Positions 11,158-24,800 of a stretch of 64,000 nt of DNA are shown piece by piece. Made by a program: the position numbers and the translations under genes. Source of the stretch: Carnegiea gigantea. Taxonomy: Eukaryota; Streptophyta; Magnoliopsida; Caryophyllales; Cactaceae. Numbering within the stretch: the first letter of the stretch is position 1; every line of letters begins with the position of its first letter. The stretch is taken from positions 372,001 to 436,000 of the forward strand of contig JAKOGI010000002.1 in assembly GCA_029747015.1 (NCBI GenBank), written 5' to 3'. The notes under the pieces were generated by a model that did no database searches, was not told where the DNA came from, and was given only the letters and a program-made list of their open reading frames with translations.

Positions 11158-12752
11158 TCAAGCATGATTTACATTCATTGATTCGAATCAACGCTAAACA
11201 CAGTTAAATTACTAAATCAATGGGTCGTTGTAAAATCAAATAATTCTCATATAACCGATTATAATTCGATAACTATATATATACAATCGAATGCATTTCA
11301 CATAATCGATATACGATATATATTGTGGATAACTTGTTCAATGCGCTCAATATGTATACTAGGCATAAATTATCAGTCCCAATTCAACCCGAATAAACTA
11401 TATTCGATAAACTTGCATTGAATTTAAAGATAACTAGGAGGAAGAGGAACCCCACCTTGAATCCAAGCTAAATGACCCGTTTTAGGGCGTGATTCGGGTT
11501 GGCTCGGTGTGGGTTCGGTCCATCCTCTGCTCAGCCGCTGCCTCGGTCGTCCTCAGCCGTCTCTGCTCGCCGCCGTGTCGCCAGCGTCCGGCGAGAGTGG
11601 CCGGCCGTTCTGTGGCGGTCGCGCGAGGGCCTGGGTCCCTGAACCCCACCCGCGAGCTCCGTCTCCCCACCATCTGCCTCTCCCTGGCTGACTCTGCCTC
11701 GGGGGTCGCCCGGGGTGGTCATGGCCGGGGTCGGCCGCCCCTCGCCGGCAGCCCACCGGCCCTCCTCCCTCCTCCCTCTCCCTCTTTCTCTAGCGTGTGT
11801 GTGTGGCAGGGTCGGAGGAACCCCCCCTTCGCGACCCTTCTGCCCGAGAGAAGGGGCTTCGGCCCCCTTTAGTTCTTTTTTCTTTTGTTCTTGCTGCTAG
11901 CTGATAATAACCTCAGCCCACTGTACCATAAATCAAATTTCCGACCTCTAACATCTTAAACCGTAATCATTAATATAATCGTAGGTAATTATTCACCTTT
12001 TGATTATATTAAGGTTCGATTCGATAAATTACATGATGATTCCCTAGATTCGACATTCTAGTCGTATTCAGGAATCTGCTCACTATAGTGCCCGATAATC
12101 ATCCTTACTACCAATAACACTAATAATAATAAGAATATTAATCTTCTTTTCAATAAAAACAGAGCTCGGACAGACTATATCGCTATTACTTCAATTTATA
12201 ACGAGATGAATCGGCCGAACGAAGGGGATAAAAACTCAGGGTGTTACATGAATCAACCGAACCTGACCTATTAATATGTTTTAATGGATCGATGTATTAT
12301 TAACTGATCATTTGTTCATCATATTTTGAATAAGCTAATCCGATTCACTTAATAGACATTCAGTCTCTTGCCAATCCCTACGTAAGGCCTTGCAAGTTGC
12401 AAATTTGATGTGTCGATACTCAAGCTCAAAAAATAAAAAAATTAGATAAAAAATTTGAAGTGTTGAGGGATTTAGGGCGCAAGGACAGGAGGGTTTAACA
12501 CAAAGTGCTCATCACCTTGCCAATCATCCCAAAGCTAACCTGAATAAACAACTGCTAATGCAAATGGCGTCTCGAGTGTAAACGTGAAAGCTGCCGCGGG
12601 AGGAAGGGCCAACTGGTTACGAGGTAAAAAGGGTTAATTGATATTCAAAATCAAATTCAGAGAAAACCCCAGGAAAGGGAAAGTCCAAGAGTAAAGGAAT
12701 CAGAATAGTAGCACCAAAATTTTCATCAAAAAGCTTGTGAAGAAACCCTGTG

Positions 12753-15700
12753 ATGCGGACTTGTTTGCTTCGAGCAGTTCCTATTTGTAAAAGGAGGCAA
12801 ATTGGCTCGATTTTTCTCTACCCAATAAGCTCATCGGCCCCAAGTCGCTGGAAAGATGATTACTTAATCGATTATTCATCTTCAAATTTCTGCGTTAATG
12901 GAGGAAATTCTTATTTCATTTCATCGTCAGCACCTCGTTTCTCTACTTTTGGTAATGTCCACTTTGCTTATCTATCTAACTCTATATTTTCCCTTGAATT
13001 CAGAAGTGATTAGTACTCTTTGTTGCTGATAATTGTCAATTCAAACTGGGAATTGGCCAAAGTTTTTTTTTCCCTGGGGGGGGGGTATTCGTCAGAGTTT
13101 GTGATAGTCTCCAAATTTCAGCTTCATCTTTAGATTCTTGGGTCCCTCGAGAAGTAAAAGCAGGAAGAAGTAATGTCAAGCTAGCCATCGGTATACCGCA
13201 TTATTTGAACTGCCAATGCACTAGCATTGCGGGGTTTTCTGGGCTGGCGGATTCTAGTTCTCACCCAACATCAACATTGGGCTCTGAAAATGTGGATTTC
13301 AAGGAGGATCTCTCCCATGTTGTGACAACCAAGAGTTCAGAGAAAAGGTCAGTGGACTTCACTCAGGTTGCCAAGGAGTTGCTTCCTACTGTACTTATTG
13401 TGGGGCGGCCAAATGTGGGCAAATCGGCACTCTTTAATCGGTAGATTTTCTGACTTTAGTACCATTGGATGCTTGCTTGGGGTAACGTGTGGACACTGAC
13501 ACTGGTTTTTATTGTGCAATTTTGTGCAAATACTGCTATTGTAGTTTGATCCGGCGGAGAGAAGCACTTGTGTATGATACTCCTGATGATCATGTTACCC
13601 GTGACATAAGAGAAGGTATTGCTAAATTGGGTGATTTACGGTTCCGCGTGCTTGATTCAGCTGGCTTAGAAGCAGCAGCTACTTCAGGTTCTATTTTGGA
13701 ACGGACTGCAGACATGACTGCAAATGTTTTGTCGAGGTCCCACTTTGCCATCTTCTTGATTGCTGCAAGGTAGGTTTTATTAAGGCTAGATGTTTTTTCT
13801 TCGAGGATCAAATTGATTTGTGGAGTGCCTGTGTTTTTGTTTTATCCTCAGGGGTTGTTTTGGTTTGTCCCTTTTTGAATTACCATCGAAAAATGTGTGG
13901 GAAATATCAATTGTTAGAAGTGAGTTATTTGTGGGCAAACTAGCAGCCTTCTAATGAAAAATGGGGTGTATTTTGTCATGTTAGACATCATTGTATGTGA
14001 AACTTGAATATGCAAATAATTTGGAGACATCACGTAGTGTTGGCATTGTTTATAATTCACTACTTTTTTCTAGCAGGGATGTTTCTGAGTAGGTCTTTGG
14101 CAGTAGTGGCATTTAACTCATAGCAATAAGTATCATTTTGAGCTTTATGATAATTCCTTCCCCGTCCAACTGTGTAGAGATGGCTTGCAACCCATGGATT
14201 TGCAGGTTGGGAAGTGGCTCCGTAAGCATGCACCTGGAATCAATATTGTACTCGTGATGAACAAATCTGAATCACTAGATGAAGCGGATGGTTCTTTGGC
14301 GGCAGCTGCTGGTGAAGCATACAATCTGGGTTTTGGAGATCCTGTTGCTATATCTGCTGAGACTGGATTAGGCATGGCAGATCTTTACACTGCTTTAAGA
14401 CCTCAGCTGGAGACATATATGCTTCAAGTGTTGGATGGTATGGGGCGACTGTCCCTATTGAAAGATATTTGTTGGCGACAATTGCCTCCTAGGTTTTCAT
14501 GATCCTTGATTGATGCTCTTTATTTTTTGTGAATTCTATGTGCTTGGTTTCTTATTATGAGTTGCATCCTTGATGACTGATTATATGTGCTTCGCTCCTT
14601 GGCCTGGTTTTCTGATGGCTCCCACGCTATAGGGCATGCTTGTTTGTGTAATGTGTGTCCCTTAACTTTCATGGAGTTTGCCTTTTTTTTTGGGGGGGGG
14701 GGTGTGGGGAAGATCGCTGATTGAGCTTGTTTATTTCCTTTTATGTCCATGCTCAAGAGTTAGAAATTACATTAGAGAATCTGATGTAGGGACTAGAACT
14801 GAAGTTGCTTTCCTGGCAGGTAATGAGTGCTATTGTGTTTCAGGGGGTTGGTCAAAATAATTTGTCTTGGATGTCATTTTTTGCTTTCTGTAAGGATAGT
14901 GGGGTATCCTTTGCTGGATAGGTGAATGCAGCTCCAGCTCATGTTAATACCACGAGGATCTTCTCAAGTTGTAGAAAGCAGATGATCTCCATTTATATCA
15001 GAGAAGTAGAGCGCAGAGATGACAATGAACTAAGGACATCATGGTTGGACAGCCTCATTACCCAAGGCTTCATTAGTTGGGAAGCATGGCGCTGTGGTTT
15101 ATCAACTTCATATTTTTGGGCACGTGGCATCCCCTTCTCTCTCTCTCTCTCTCTGTGTGTGTGTGAACATGTTACCATTAGCCTCTTTATTTGGTTGGGG
15201 AAAGCAAGATAAATTGAAAGAGGTTGGGGTGTGGTGAATGAAAGTGGATGATGACACCCACTGCCAGTATGTGTCAGTGCCTGCGCTTTCAGTTCCTTGG
15301 AAACATATAAGCTGGTTTCACAAAATATTAGTTAATTTAAGTACAGCTCTAGTTACTTTTTAAGTTGTGATGCCTACATTGGTTTTCTGTGCCATTCACA
15401 GTTCTCACTTCTTAGCCATTCTCACATTTATTGACATATTTACATTCAATTTCTTATGATTTTTATTGGCACCATCCCTTTCAGTGTGTGCGTGTTTGAG
15501 GCTCTGTTTCTGTGTGAATGTGCATGATTTCTGTGCTCACTTCCATGTGTGTCCTCCCCCCCCCCCCCCCCCAAAACCCCTGGAGTTATACTATGATATT
15601 TCAATGTAGGCATTCCAAAGGCATGCTGTCATGCTGATTTATATTCCATGCTGCTAACGGTTACACCAATGCTGTCGCATATACGCCAACTTGCATTTTG

Positions 15701-18700
15701 TGATAGCTCTTTCTTCAGTTGTGGAAATAATCTTATATTTTTCTGTTGCTTCTTCCTGTGTTGATTTAGTTGGATTCAACAATCATTGATGCATTTCATC
15801 TCATAGTGCTTTGGTTTTTTCGAAGTCGTGGCTGGAGCTACACAGGACAATAATTCCATTGAATCTGAGGAATCTAAATTGCCATTACAGCTGGCAATTG
15901 TTGGACGTCCGAATGTTGGAAAGTCAACCTTATTGAATATTTTATTGCAAGAAGAACGTGTTCTGGTGGGGCCAGAAGCCGGCTTGACGAGGGATTCCAT
16001 TCGAGCTGAATTTGAATTTGATGGAAGAACTATATATATGGTAAAGCCAGCTTCCTCTACTTCCCTTCCACTTACCTTGTCGTGTTTATTATGGAGGGCA
16101 TTGTTTGAACCTACTGTTGATATTGTATGAAATCTATAGCCTATAGGCATGCTGTAGGAGAACGTGGTTTATCTTGTAGGCTGTTTGCTTCTCTTTCCAC
16201 TGCTCGTTGGGTGGTTGAGTCAGTGTCTCTGTAGTCACAAGAGAGCAGCTCCTTGACTCTTTGTTTGTCTCCTTTTAAGAGAGGACTGCCCTGCTGCTAT
16301 GTGATGCTGAATGACGAGTTGTGTTCTCTCAATTATCTTTGGAACAAAGATATATTTTCCATTCACTGTGCCATTTTCCCCCTCTTACTGTTGGGGGCAT
16401 GACTCGATTGTACCTGAAGTAGTCTCCCCATCCCCCCTCATTGGGATGGGTTCCGAGTTTATGAGAACCTTGCCTCCTCCATGACTCGCAGACCGTTTCC
16501 TATGTTCTGTGGTAAAGGTCATGTAGTCTCCATTTTTCTTTTCATTCCCTTTTTCTCGTAATCTCCAGGGAGGAAGGGACTTGCTGTGTGATTATATAAC
16601 GAAATGAACTACACATTTTGGACGTTGGTTTAGACTATTGATTTTATCGATTTTTATGCAGGTTGATACTGCTGGCTGGTTGGAGAGAACAAAAGAGAAG
16701 GGCCCAGCTTCCTTGAGTATTATGCAGACCAGAAAAAACCTCATGAGGGCTCATGTAGTTGCTTTAGTTCTTGATGGAGAGGAGGTATGTCAGCATCTTT
16801 TTCGTGCATTTCTATGTGATAGTAGTAAATTGTAGGTGTTCTTATTACATAAATTTTGACAGAAGCAGTTCTGTTTAGCTACTTGGCTGCACCTGTTTTT
16901 CATAAGTTGCACCAACTGCATCCATTATCATTGTGCCATTGTGATGTGAGACTCAGAGTTTCTCTTTTTGGTTATTAGATTGCAAAGGCAAGGAAGAGCA
17001 TGAAGCATGCAGAAGTAGTCATAGCAAGACAGGCATTGGAAGAAGGACGTGGGTTGGTAGTAATTGTGAATAAAATGGATCTCTTGAGGGGAAAACAGAA
17101 ATCCAAATTATATGAGGACGTCACTAAAGCTGTTCCTGAAGAGCTTCAAAAACTCATACCACAGGTTTGCCTCTTTGGAACATTCTGTTGCTGTTTTCTG
17201 TTATATATGAGTTGTCTTCTTTCTGTGTGAGCATGGTTTGTCTTTGGTTTATATGCATTCACAAGCACTTACATGTAAACATCTCTTGTGCTGCCAAAAA
17301 AATTGGGTTTTGTATGGAAGCATGCAAGATCATTTTCTCATTTCTGTTGTAATTTTCTCTCAACTATGAAAATGGGTATTCTTGGTCAGATTTCTCCTTG
17401 AACGGGGATGTGACATCAGGGTAACTGGTAGGTCAGCGTTGAGAAGTGTACGATATGTTACTGAGGATTTTTGTGTCTTAACCTAACGAATGAGTCCTGT
17501 GTGTGCCCATTTCATTAAAGAAGATTTTTAGCTTGTTTTTTATTATTGGCATATTATCTTGCTTTTGGCGCCTCTATTATCACCTCTAGTTTCAAGTTCA
17601 AATGGCTAATTTCTACGTCTGAAAGTGCTTCTCTTGTTGCATTTGGTGAATGGATCATCATCAGGTGACAGGAATCCCAGTAGTATTTGTTTCTGCTCTG
17701 GAGGGAAGAGGTCGGATAGCAGTCATGCGTCAGGTCATTGAGACTTATGAGAAGTGGTGCTTACGACTGTCAACAGCTCGGCTTAATCGATGGCTGCGAA
17801 AGGTGGATTTTCTGCTCCTATTTCCTTTACATGCCTAGGAAATGTGAATGGAGAGATCTTGCATGTCGTTCCACCTGGAACAAACCTTGCTCTTCCTGTG
17901 TCAGTTTCTTATTTTAGATTGATTCTGTTTTGGGCTGCCTCTCTGTGCCAGTTTCTTATTTTAGATTGATCCGTCTTGGACGGCTGCTTTCATTAAACTA
18001 TAACTTTTGTAATGTAGGATTAATTCTGGGAGTCTGGTACCTTCTTGATTTATGGCATCAGACAGACAATAACCTGTATTAGTTTTTTTTTCCCCCTGTT
18101 TTTTTAAATGAGCATAACGTGTATTAGATTATAGTTTACGTGCTCCAGAATCATAGTGATACAGTTCCCGCCCTGGGACAGAATAAGGCAACTTGATTTT
18201 GACCCAATACTGAATCCATCCAACCTAAATAGAACTGAACTGAGTTGCCTTGCCAATGTTTGTGGCCTTTTCTTCACAAGATCTTACTGGACGAATTGCC
18301 AATATGTCCGAATATAACATGTACCCAATATGCCATCCCTGGAGTGTCCTAACCCTCAATCCAACATGACACCAACCTCCTCCAACCCAATCAACAAGTA
18401 GCCCGATATGGACCAGACTTGAACAACCCATTCGTTAGTTACAGTTAAAAATTGCATGGAATATCTACTTGAAACTGGATCCACTATTGGTTTGAGCTTA
18501 TATAGAGTTCAAAGATTCACTAAGCTTCTGCTTCTCTGTTTTGATCAGGTTATGAGCAGGCACTCGTGGAGAGATCAGGCTGCACAACCGAAAATAAAGT
18601 ACTTCACTCAGGTCAAGGCCCGACCCCCAACATTTGTGGCCTTTGTGAAGGGGAAAGCGGAGCTTTCAGACACAGAAATTCGGTTTCTGACCAAATCTTT

Positions 18701-18860
18701 GAAGGAAGATTTCGACATGGGTGGGATCCCAATTCGAATCTTGCAGCGTCCTCTATCAAGAAAAGATGAAGGGACTTCGAAGAGCACCTTTTCGAAGAGT
18801 AACCGTCCAGGAAAGGTGGTAGAAAACGTTCCCTCCAATAAACGCAGTGTCACTACGTGA
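12753..18860 (+). CDS. Der/EngA double GTPase, organelle-type
   Basis: Nine exons: 12753-12951, 13122-13440, 13545-13769, 14178-14437, 15826-16040, 16662-16784, 16979-17164, 17665-17802, 18549-18860; 658 codons, in phase throughout. Der proteins carry two tandem GTPase domains and a KH-like domain and act in 50S ribosome assembly; plant copies serve plastids or mitochondria. Domain 1 has GRPNVGKS (161-168), HVTRDI, DSAG (210-213) and NKSE (276-279). Domain 2 has GRPNVGKST (361-369), DTAGW (408-412), NKMD (478-481) and VSAL. The C-terminal 100 residues, with RPPTFVAFV and [11 protein letters not shown], are the KH-like domain. The first 150 residues, rich in Ser and Arg, extend beyond bacterial Der and look like an organelle transit peptide plus linker; plastid versus mitochondrion is undecided. 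The ATG at 12753 is the first in frame. Domain 1 departs from the canonical G3 and G4 motifs. Confidence 0.93.
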
Positions 18861-21808
18861 TGAATAATAACACGATTGTGTATAATGTTTCTTTTCCTCT
18901 TCGCAGAAAAAGAATGTATCCTTGGGTTCTTGTGGTTCAGTTTTTGTGCCCAAAATGTGAACCTATAAGTGTCTTCTGTAGATGCCGAGTATTACGTTCA
19001 GATGCCGCAAATTGGTCATGTGGAAAGGGCACGAGATAGTGTAATTTCGGATGGTTCATGAAGGTTGGTGAAACTGTGAAAGTATACGACTTCATTGGGC
19101 TTTAATTTCAGTCATTTTATGTTGTCATACTGAAAAACCTTTCTTAACCATTAATAAGCTTTTGAAGAAGTCGGGAAAGCAATACAATAATACATCATAA
19201 ATATTGTCCAGACTGTTACGTAGCTCAGTTGGAATCAAGTTATATTTGATATTTGTGAAAGTAGGGTTGCCGTATTCCAACATCAAGGGCTGCCAGTCTG
19301 TAATAAAAATGGACACCGTACCGTCCCAGTGCCCAACTAGACCTTAGGCCTTGAATTGTATCTTATCTCATGGTTGTCAGCTTCAGCCATGTTGCTGGTC
19401 CAATTCTGACATGCCTCAGAAGTCAAATCACCACATTCCTTTCAATCATCAAGCCCTAAACTGTGTGTTAATCCTATCCAATGATGTCCACAACCCCCTA
19501 ACATTATTTACTCCGTTGAGAGCCCGAAACAATCTAGTCATTTTTATATGCTCCAATTAAAGTATGTAAGAATTAATCCCGAAAGTATTTATTAAAATAA
19601 GAATGACTTAAATGTATTAATGTCTTAATTTTTTAAATCTGAATCGTTCATCGGTTTTTGCGTCTTATTTGCACAAAAAAGGATACTTTTTTGAGGTTTA
19701 TATGTCAATTTTTTATCTGTAACCATATCCAAAAAAAAGAAAAGAAGTAAATGTCAAATGATTAGACTAATATAAATTTAGAAAATTAATACATAAAACA
19801 ACAAAATCAATATGCGAACTCTGTAAACTATAGCAGTAAATTCACACATTCTAAACACATTACAGTTTACAATAAATTGAATCAAGGCATGTTGGAGAAA
19901 TCCTAATTGGTAAATAGGTTGGGCAATTGCCTATGAATTTAGTCAGGCAAGTATTGATTTGGTCTGTAACACATTTGAATAGGAGGGGGAGGAGGGAGGG
20001 CCCTCATGAGCATGCAGTTCAATTTGCGAATGACATGTTTTGTGAGTATGAGGGAATGGAGGGTCCTCACAATTGTCTTGACTTGGAATGGAGGGGATCC
20101 ATTAAAGTAGCCAAGATATAGAGGAAGATATTCCCAACACTGACAGCAAATGATTGAGTAGGCCAATGCCTAACCTAAACAATTCCACATATTTTACTGA
20201 TACAAACAAGCTAGGACACACCAAGGTCGGCAATGCCAGCTTCTGTGCTATGCCCCCTTCTGGAGCCCCCCCTTTCAATAATGTCAAACCAATGCATTCC
20301 AAAGGAAAAATAAATCAAGAAACAGAACATATTGTTATGGGAAAGATACCTGAAAGCTGAAATTGATGGCATTCAAATTTATATGCCAATATTCTTCTTG
20401 AAAATAATGTAGCCCCCACCCCCTTCCCCCCAAAAAAACCAAAAAAAATAAAAAAATTGAGTTTCAATCAGTGCGGACAATACAATTAATCATACCGAAT
20501 TTATATGTAACTTTCTCAATTAAATTTTAAAAATAGGTTCATCGATTGCCCCGAAAATGATTTTGATGAAAGTTTTGAACTTTTATAAACAGGACTTCTT
20601 TGTTTTAGTAAATAAGTGAAGGACTAAGGGTAAGATTAATTGAATATGTCATTTGTGGCTTCTGTTATAAAAAATTACTCTTGGTGAATATTTTTTTTCT
20701 GTAAATCTTTTTCCTCGTGTTGGTGAAAACTAGTTAATTTTTACCATATTGCAACATGGTGGTAATATTGAAAAGTGAGAACCTTGATAAATTTTAATGA
20801 TGATGATTAAACATGGGAAAAAGTACATACGACAAACTTTGATATAGACATTTTGTTGCATTTGACTTCTACATATTTTAACACAATCAGTTCCATTAGC
20901 AGTGAACAATATTACATTTGATTAATGCAAATTAGACTAATTTTTTTTTAAAAAAATACGATTTCTAATATAATCTACTTTCAACCTAAGTGTGAAAAAT
21001 GCATAAATTATAACTTAATAATTAGTGTGGTTATAAGGACTTGAAATTTAATCGACTTTATAAGTGGACCTGATCAAGTCCTTCATCCTTAATCTGGTAA
21101 AGATCATTTAATTATTTCTTTAAATAGCTACCGTTGATCAAATGGATTATGATCTATAATATTATAACAACATCCCAAAATTTGGGGAAGATTTTTTTTA
21201 AAAAAAAAAAGAGAGAGAGAGAGAGAGAAAAAGAGAAAAGGTATCAACAATGGTCCAACGTCTAAAAGAAGGGTGCGGTAACGTGTAAGGTGAATTGAAT
21301 TGAAATGGTCCAGAATCCCCTGCAGTCATCCTCAACGCTCAATTGTGATTTTCAAATTTTGGAATTCACCATCAAGTCCAAATTAAGAACACATCAAAAT
21401 CGACCAAACATGGAAGTGAAATTAATTTATTATTCTCTGTCTTTGAACTCTGTTTTCTGGGAAAATCATAGGGAGTAAAATAATAGGTGGGTAGAGAGAG
21501 AGAGAGCCATTTGAGTTCAAACTGGCAGCAGTAAAATCTGGCAGTCAGATACACCCAACTCTGGAGAGAGAAAGTTAAAGAAGAAACAATTTTCTTTCCT
21601 TCTTCTTTTCCAGCTTGGTGCCCAGAAGAGAGAGAGACTGTGAGTCTTCGTAGAGAAGTTTGTCTCTTTTAGAGAGAGAAGGAGAAAGAGAAAGAGAAAG
21701 AGGGTGTGAGTAAAGATTTGAACTTTCGTGTTTGGGTGCGAAAGGGGTTTGGATTCCCTGTAGGATATTTGAGAAGAACAGTTTTTGTGATTTTAGGGAG
21801 AGAAGGGC
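18861..21808. other. Intergenic spacer and 5' leader of the kinase gene
   Basis: No coding region supported. It is AT-rich with short homopolymers and a C6A7 junction near 20426. From about 21210 GA tracts become frequent (21211-21238, 21489-21508, 21660-21706). The last set lies in the probable 5' untranslated leader of the kinase gene, where CT/GA tracts are common in plants. Confidence 0.55.
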
Positions 21809-24800
21809 ATGGCCTTCGGTTCGATGCTATGCTGCGGTAGGCGTTCCGATCGGTACGTTTCCAATTTTTTTGGGTTTTGCTTTTGAATTTTGGGCTATTT
21901 CTTAATTTACACTCCTTATGTTGATTGTAGCTACTACTCAGTATCCTTTTCGATTTGGGTGTCTAAATCTTGAATTTGATGAAATGAATGGAAGGAGATT
22001 TCTTTCTAGTTCATTTTTCTCTTGCTTCAGAATAATTTGCTCTGTTTCTAATTAAATTTCTGTCAACTATTGATGCTGTATGTTCCTTTTCTTACCCACT
22101 CATAAAAAAAGCTCATTTCTTTCAAAATCCATCTGGTTGTTTCTTTCCCTTAAAGGATTTTATACTAGAAGCCTAGTACACCAGTCATAAGATTGACTTC
22201 TGGGCTTCAACTCTTATTTGAAGAGGATTTTCTGTGTGTGGGAATTTGGATTTTTGGGTTAGTTACTGGGAGTTAGACAGTTTGACTACTGTTAGATGTT
22301 GCTTGCTGACTGTTAATTGTTCAAATGGTGATTAATCACTTTTCTGCTTAAACTAGCTGTCGAAGTCGATGTAAGTTGATATGATAAGGGATATTGTTTG
22401 CAAAATCGCAACATCATCATATTAGGTTGAGTGGTGTTTCAGGTTGAAGTTTGTGAACCATTAGCTTGGAGCATGAATAAAAATTTTCCCTCCTGGAAAA
22501 CACTGTCTAAACCTGAACCTCTGCCAGAACAGTTTGCATTTGATTTGTTTTAACTTGTTCAGAACCCTTTAGACTACCTCAGACTATTTGCCATTAAGGT
22601 TGTATGGGTTTGATTGAGAAAATAATGTAACTTGTCAAATTGTTTGAATTTTGCTTTAGAAAACATTCTGCAATATGCTACTGGTTTTTGTTCTAGTTCA
22701 AAGTCCGTGAGGACTACCACCTGTATTTTCTAGTGAAATATAGTTTGTGAAAACAACCTTTATGAGAACACATGTAAGAGCTAAGGTTGCATTCATAGGT
22801 TCATGCTTTTTAACTTCCCATAGTGGGCTTTTGCTCTAAGGTATAGGAGTTGCGGAAAGATCTGTTTGTAATTTGCTTAGTTCGCTAAGCAAGCTAGCCC
22901 AGATCTGGTGTTTCAATCCATATCTTATGAGATTTACAAGTCCTTTTTCGATGGTATTTGGGTTGCATCAGTTTCTGTTTAGGATTATACAGTTAGTTAC
23001 TGGAGGCAAATACGGTCACTCTTGAAAGGGATTCATGGGTAAATGAAGAAGTAATCCAAGCTGTGGGAGTAGTTTGTAAAATCTTATGGTGGTCTTGTTT
23101 TAAGTAGACCGTAGAAGCTCCTTCCTGATTCATGACAACTTCTGCTCCCCTCCCCCCCTTCCCCTTCGCTTAGTCGTGTAGCTGAAGCATGCTGTTGTTT
23201 CTTGCCGCAGTGCTGTCCAGTTTTAATTTTATCATTGAACATTTTGCAGAAAAAATAAGGGAGCAAAGAAGCCGGCATGGAGGATATTTTCTTTGAAGGA
23301 ACTGCATGCAGCTACAAACAATTTTAATTATGATAACAAACTTGGAGAGGGTGGCTTTGGAAGTGTCTATTGGGGTCAGCTGTGGGATGGCTCACAGGTA
23401 AAGAGAGAACTCTAGTGCTGTCTTTGTTACATGAAAACTCAAATACAGTACGGTGTTGAATTCTAGGGAGCGCTTTTATGTGTCTGCTTGTGCTTATCTA
23501 ATTCTGGCATCAAGCATCAGGGGTCAGTTGGTTTATGAAGCATCAAGTTCTTCCATCTTTTAGTGTGCTCTTTTAAATTTCCTACTTGGCATTGGTATGA
23601 ATTCCAAAGTTGAAGTTATGTGATTTCATCTTTATTGTACTTTCGGTGAACCTAAGAGGTGGAAGCTGAGTGCTGCTGAGCTATCCGCTGCTGTAACCGA
23701 TACACTGTTGTGATACCTGTTGTCTTGTTAGCAGCCAAAATGTCTGTCTGATGAGATTCACTGTTGACATCCATGATTGAGGGAAGGACTGGATGTTAGT
23801 GAGACAGGAAATTATGCTCATAGAAGCTAGCTCATAATCTTTGTTACCTTTTCAATCCTAGGCAGAGATTAGGGTGTATGACCGGGTTTCCACATCTCAA
23901 AAGCATAATGGCATATGTTTGATTTGCCTTGTCATTGTTACCCCCTAGACTTGGACACAGATAGTCAACAGGGAACCTGTCCTAGTGCAAATCATTTGTT
24001 TTCTAAAAGTTTTTGCATGGTTTAGTCTTGAATAATAAAGTGTCAAATGTGCATATCCATGTCAGATACTTGAATTCAAATATTCAATATAAATACTTGA
24101 CGTGAATTGAAGAATTTGAGTAACTTGGAATCTTGGATATACGTTGCAGTTGGGTTATAATGTCAATTCTATTTGTCTTAAAATGTCCATGGGCTCCATT
24201 AATAATAGTTTAATTTGAAGTGTTAGTTTCTGACTTTCTGTGTGAAGAACAGAACACCGGCCGGGGGGGGGGGGACACTATCAAGCTGATGGAATTTCAA
24301 CATAACTTAAGCTCGCATAGAGTCGGCATCGTGTTGGCTGACTTATGCAACAAGTGGTTTCATTCACTTCTCAAAATGTGCAAGCTAAAAATAATCAAGC
24401 TGCTTCATTTGAAAGTCAATAGAGTTTCCTGTATTGTGACCAGCCAGATGATATCCTTGCATCCTTGTTGCAGTTTCTGTAACTTCGTTTGTGTTAGAAT
24501 CTCTAGCCAAATGGACATGATGATGCTTCATTGCATCTTCTCTAAAGTTTGTTTTCTTGTATAGTCTTTCATTTAGCTGCCAACTAATAGTTGCTGATTT
24601 CGCTATGTGACTTTCTTTAGCTTTTCTCAATATAGTCGTGATGTTTTGCAGATTGCGGTGAAAAGATTGAAGGTCTGGAGTGATAAGGCGGAAACAGAGT
24701 TTGCTGTCGAGGTTGAGATATTAGCACGGGTTCGGCATAAAAATTTGCTTACTCTACGGGGCTACTGTGCGGAGGGACAGGAGCGTCTAATTGTGTATGA

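Larger units (their letters stand above)
8524..12248 (-). mobile_element. Solo LTR (3.7 kb) of a chromovirus-like Ty3/gypsy element
   Basis: The unit starts TGTAACACCCCC and ends GGGTGTTACA, the TG...CA inverted ends of an LTR. It is flanked by the 5-bp direct duplication TGAAT (8519-8523 and 12249-12253). There is no internal gag-pol, so a solo LTR left by LTR-LTR recombination is the simplest reading. TGTAACACCC ends and a GC-rich C/T-tract block near one end (11480-11870) recall plant Tekay-type LTRs read on the minus strand, which is why I set that orientation. It carries a two-copy 111-bp repeat, a 68-bp tandem array and an extra internal TGTAACGCCCCC at 8648. The right end is about 500 bp upstream of the Der gene start. 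A homologous element lies at 46440-48126. Confidence 0.72.

Noticed and set aside
11489..11872. Long overlapping open frames on both strands in a GC-rich block
   Set aside because: The block lies inside the solo LTR. Several frames on both strands are open at once because of base composition, and no domain is visible.
24220..24564. 114-codon open frame inside kinase intron 2
   Set aside because: It falls between exons with good splice sites, has no recognisable domain and includes a G-run.
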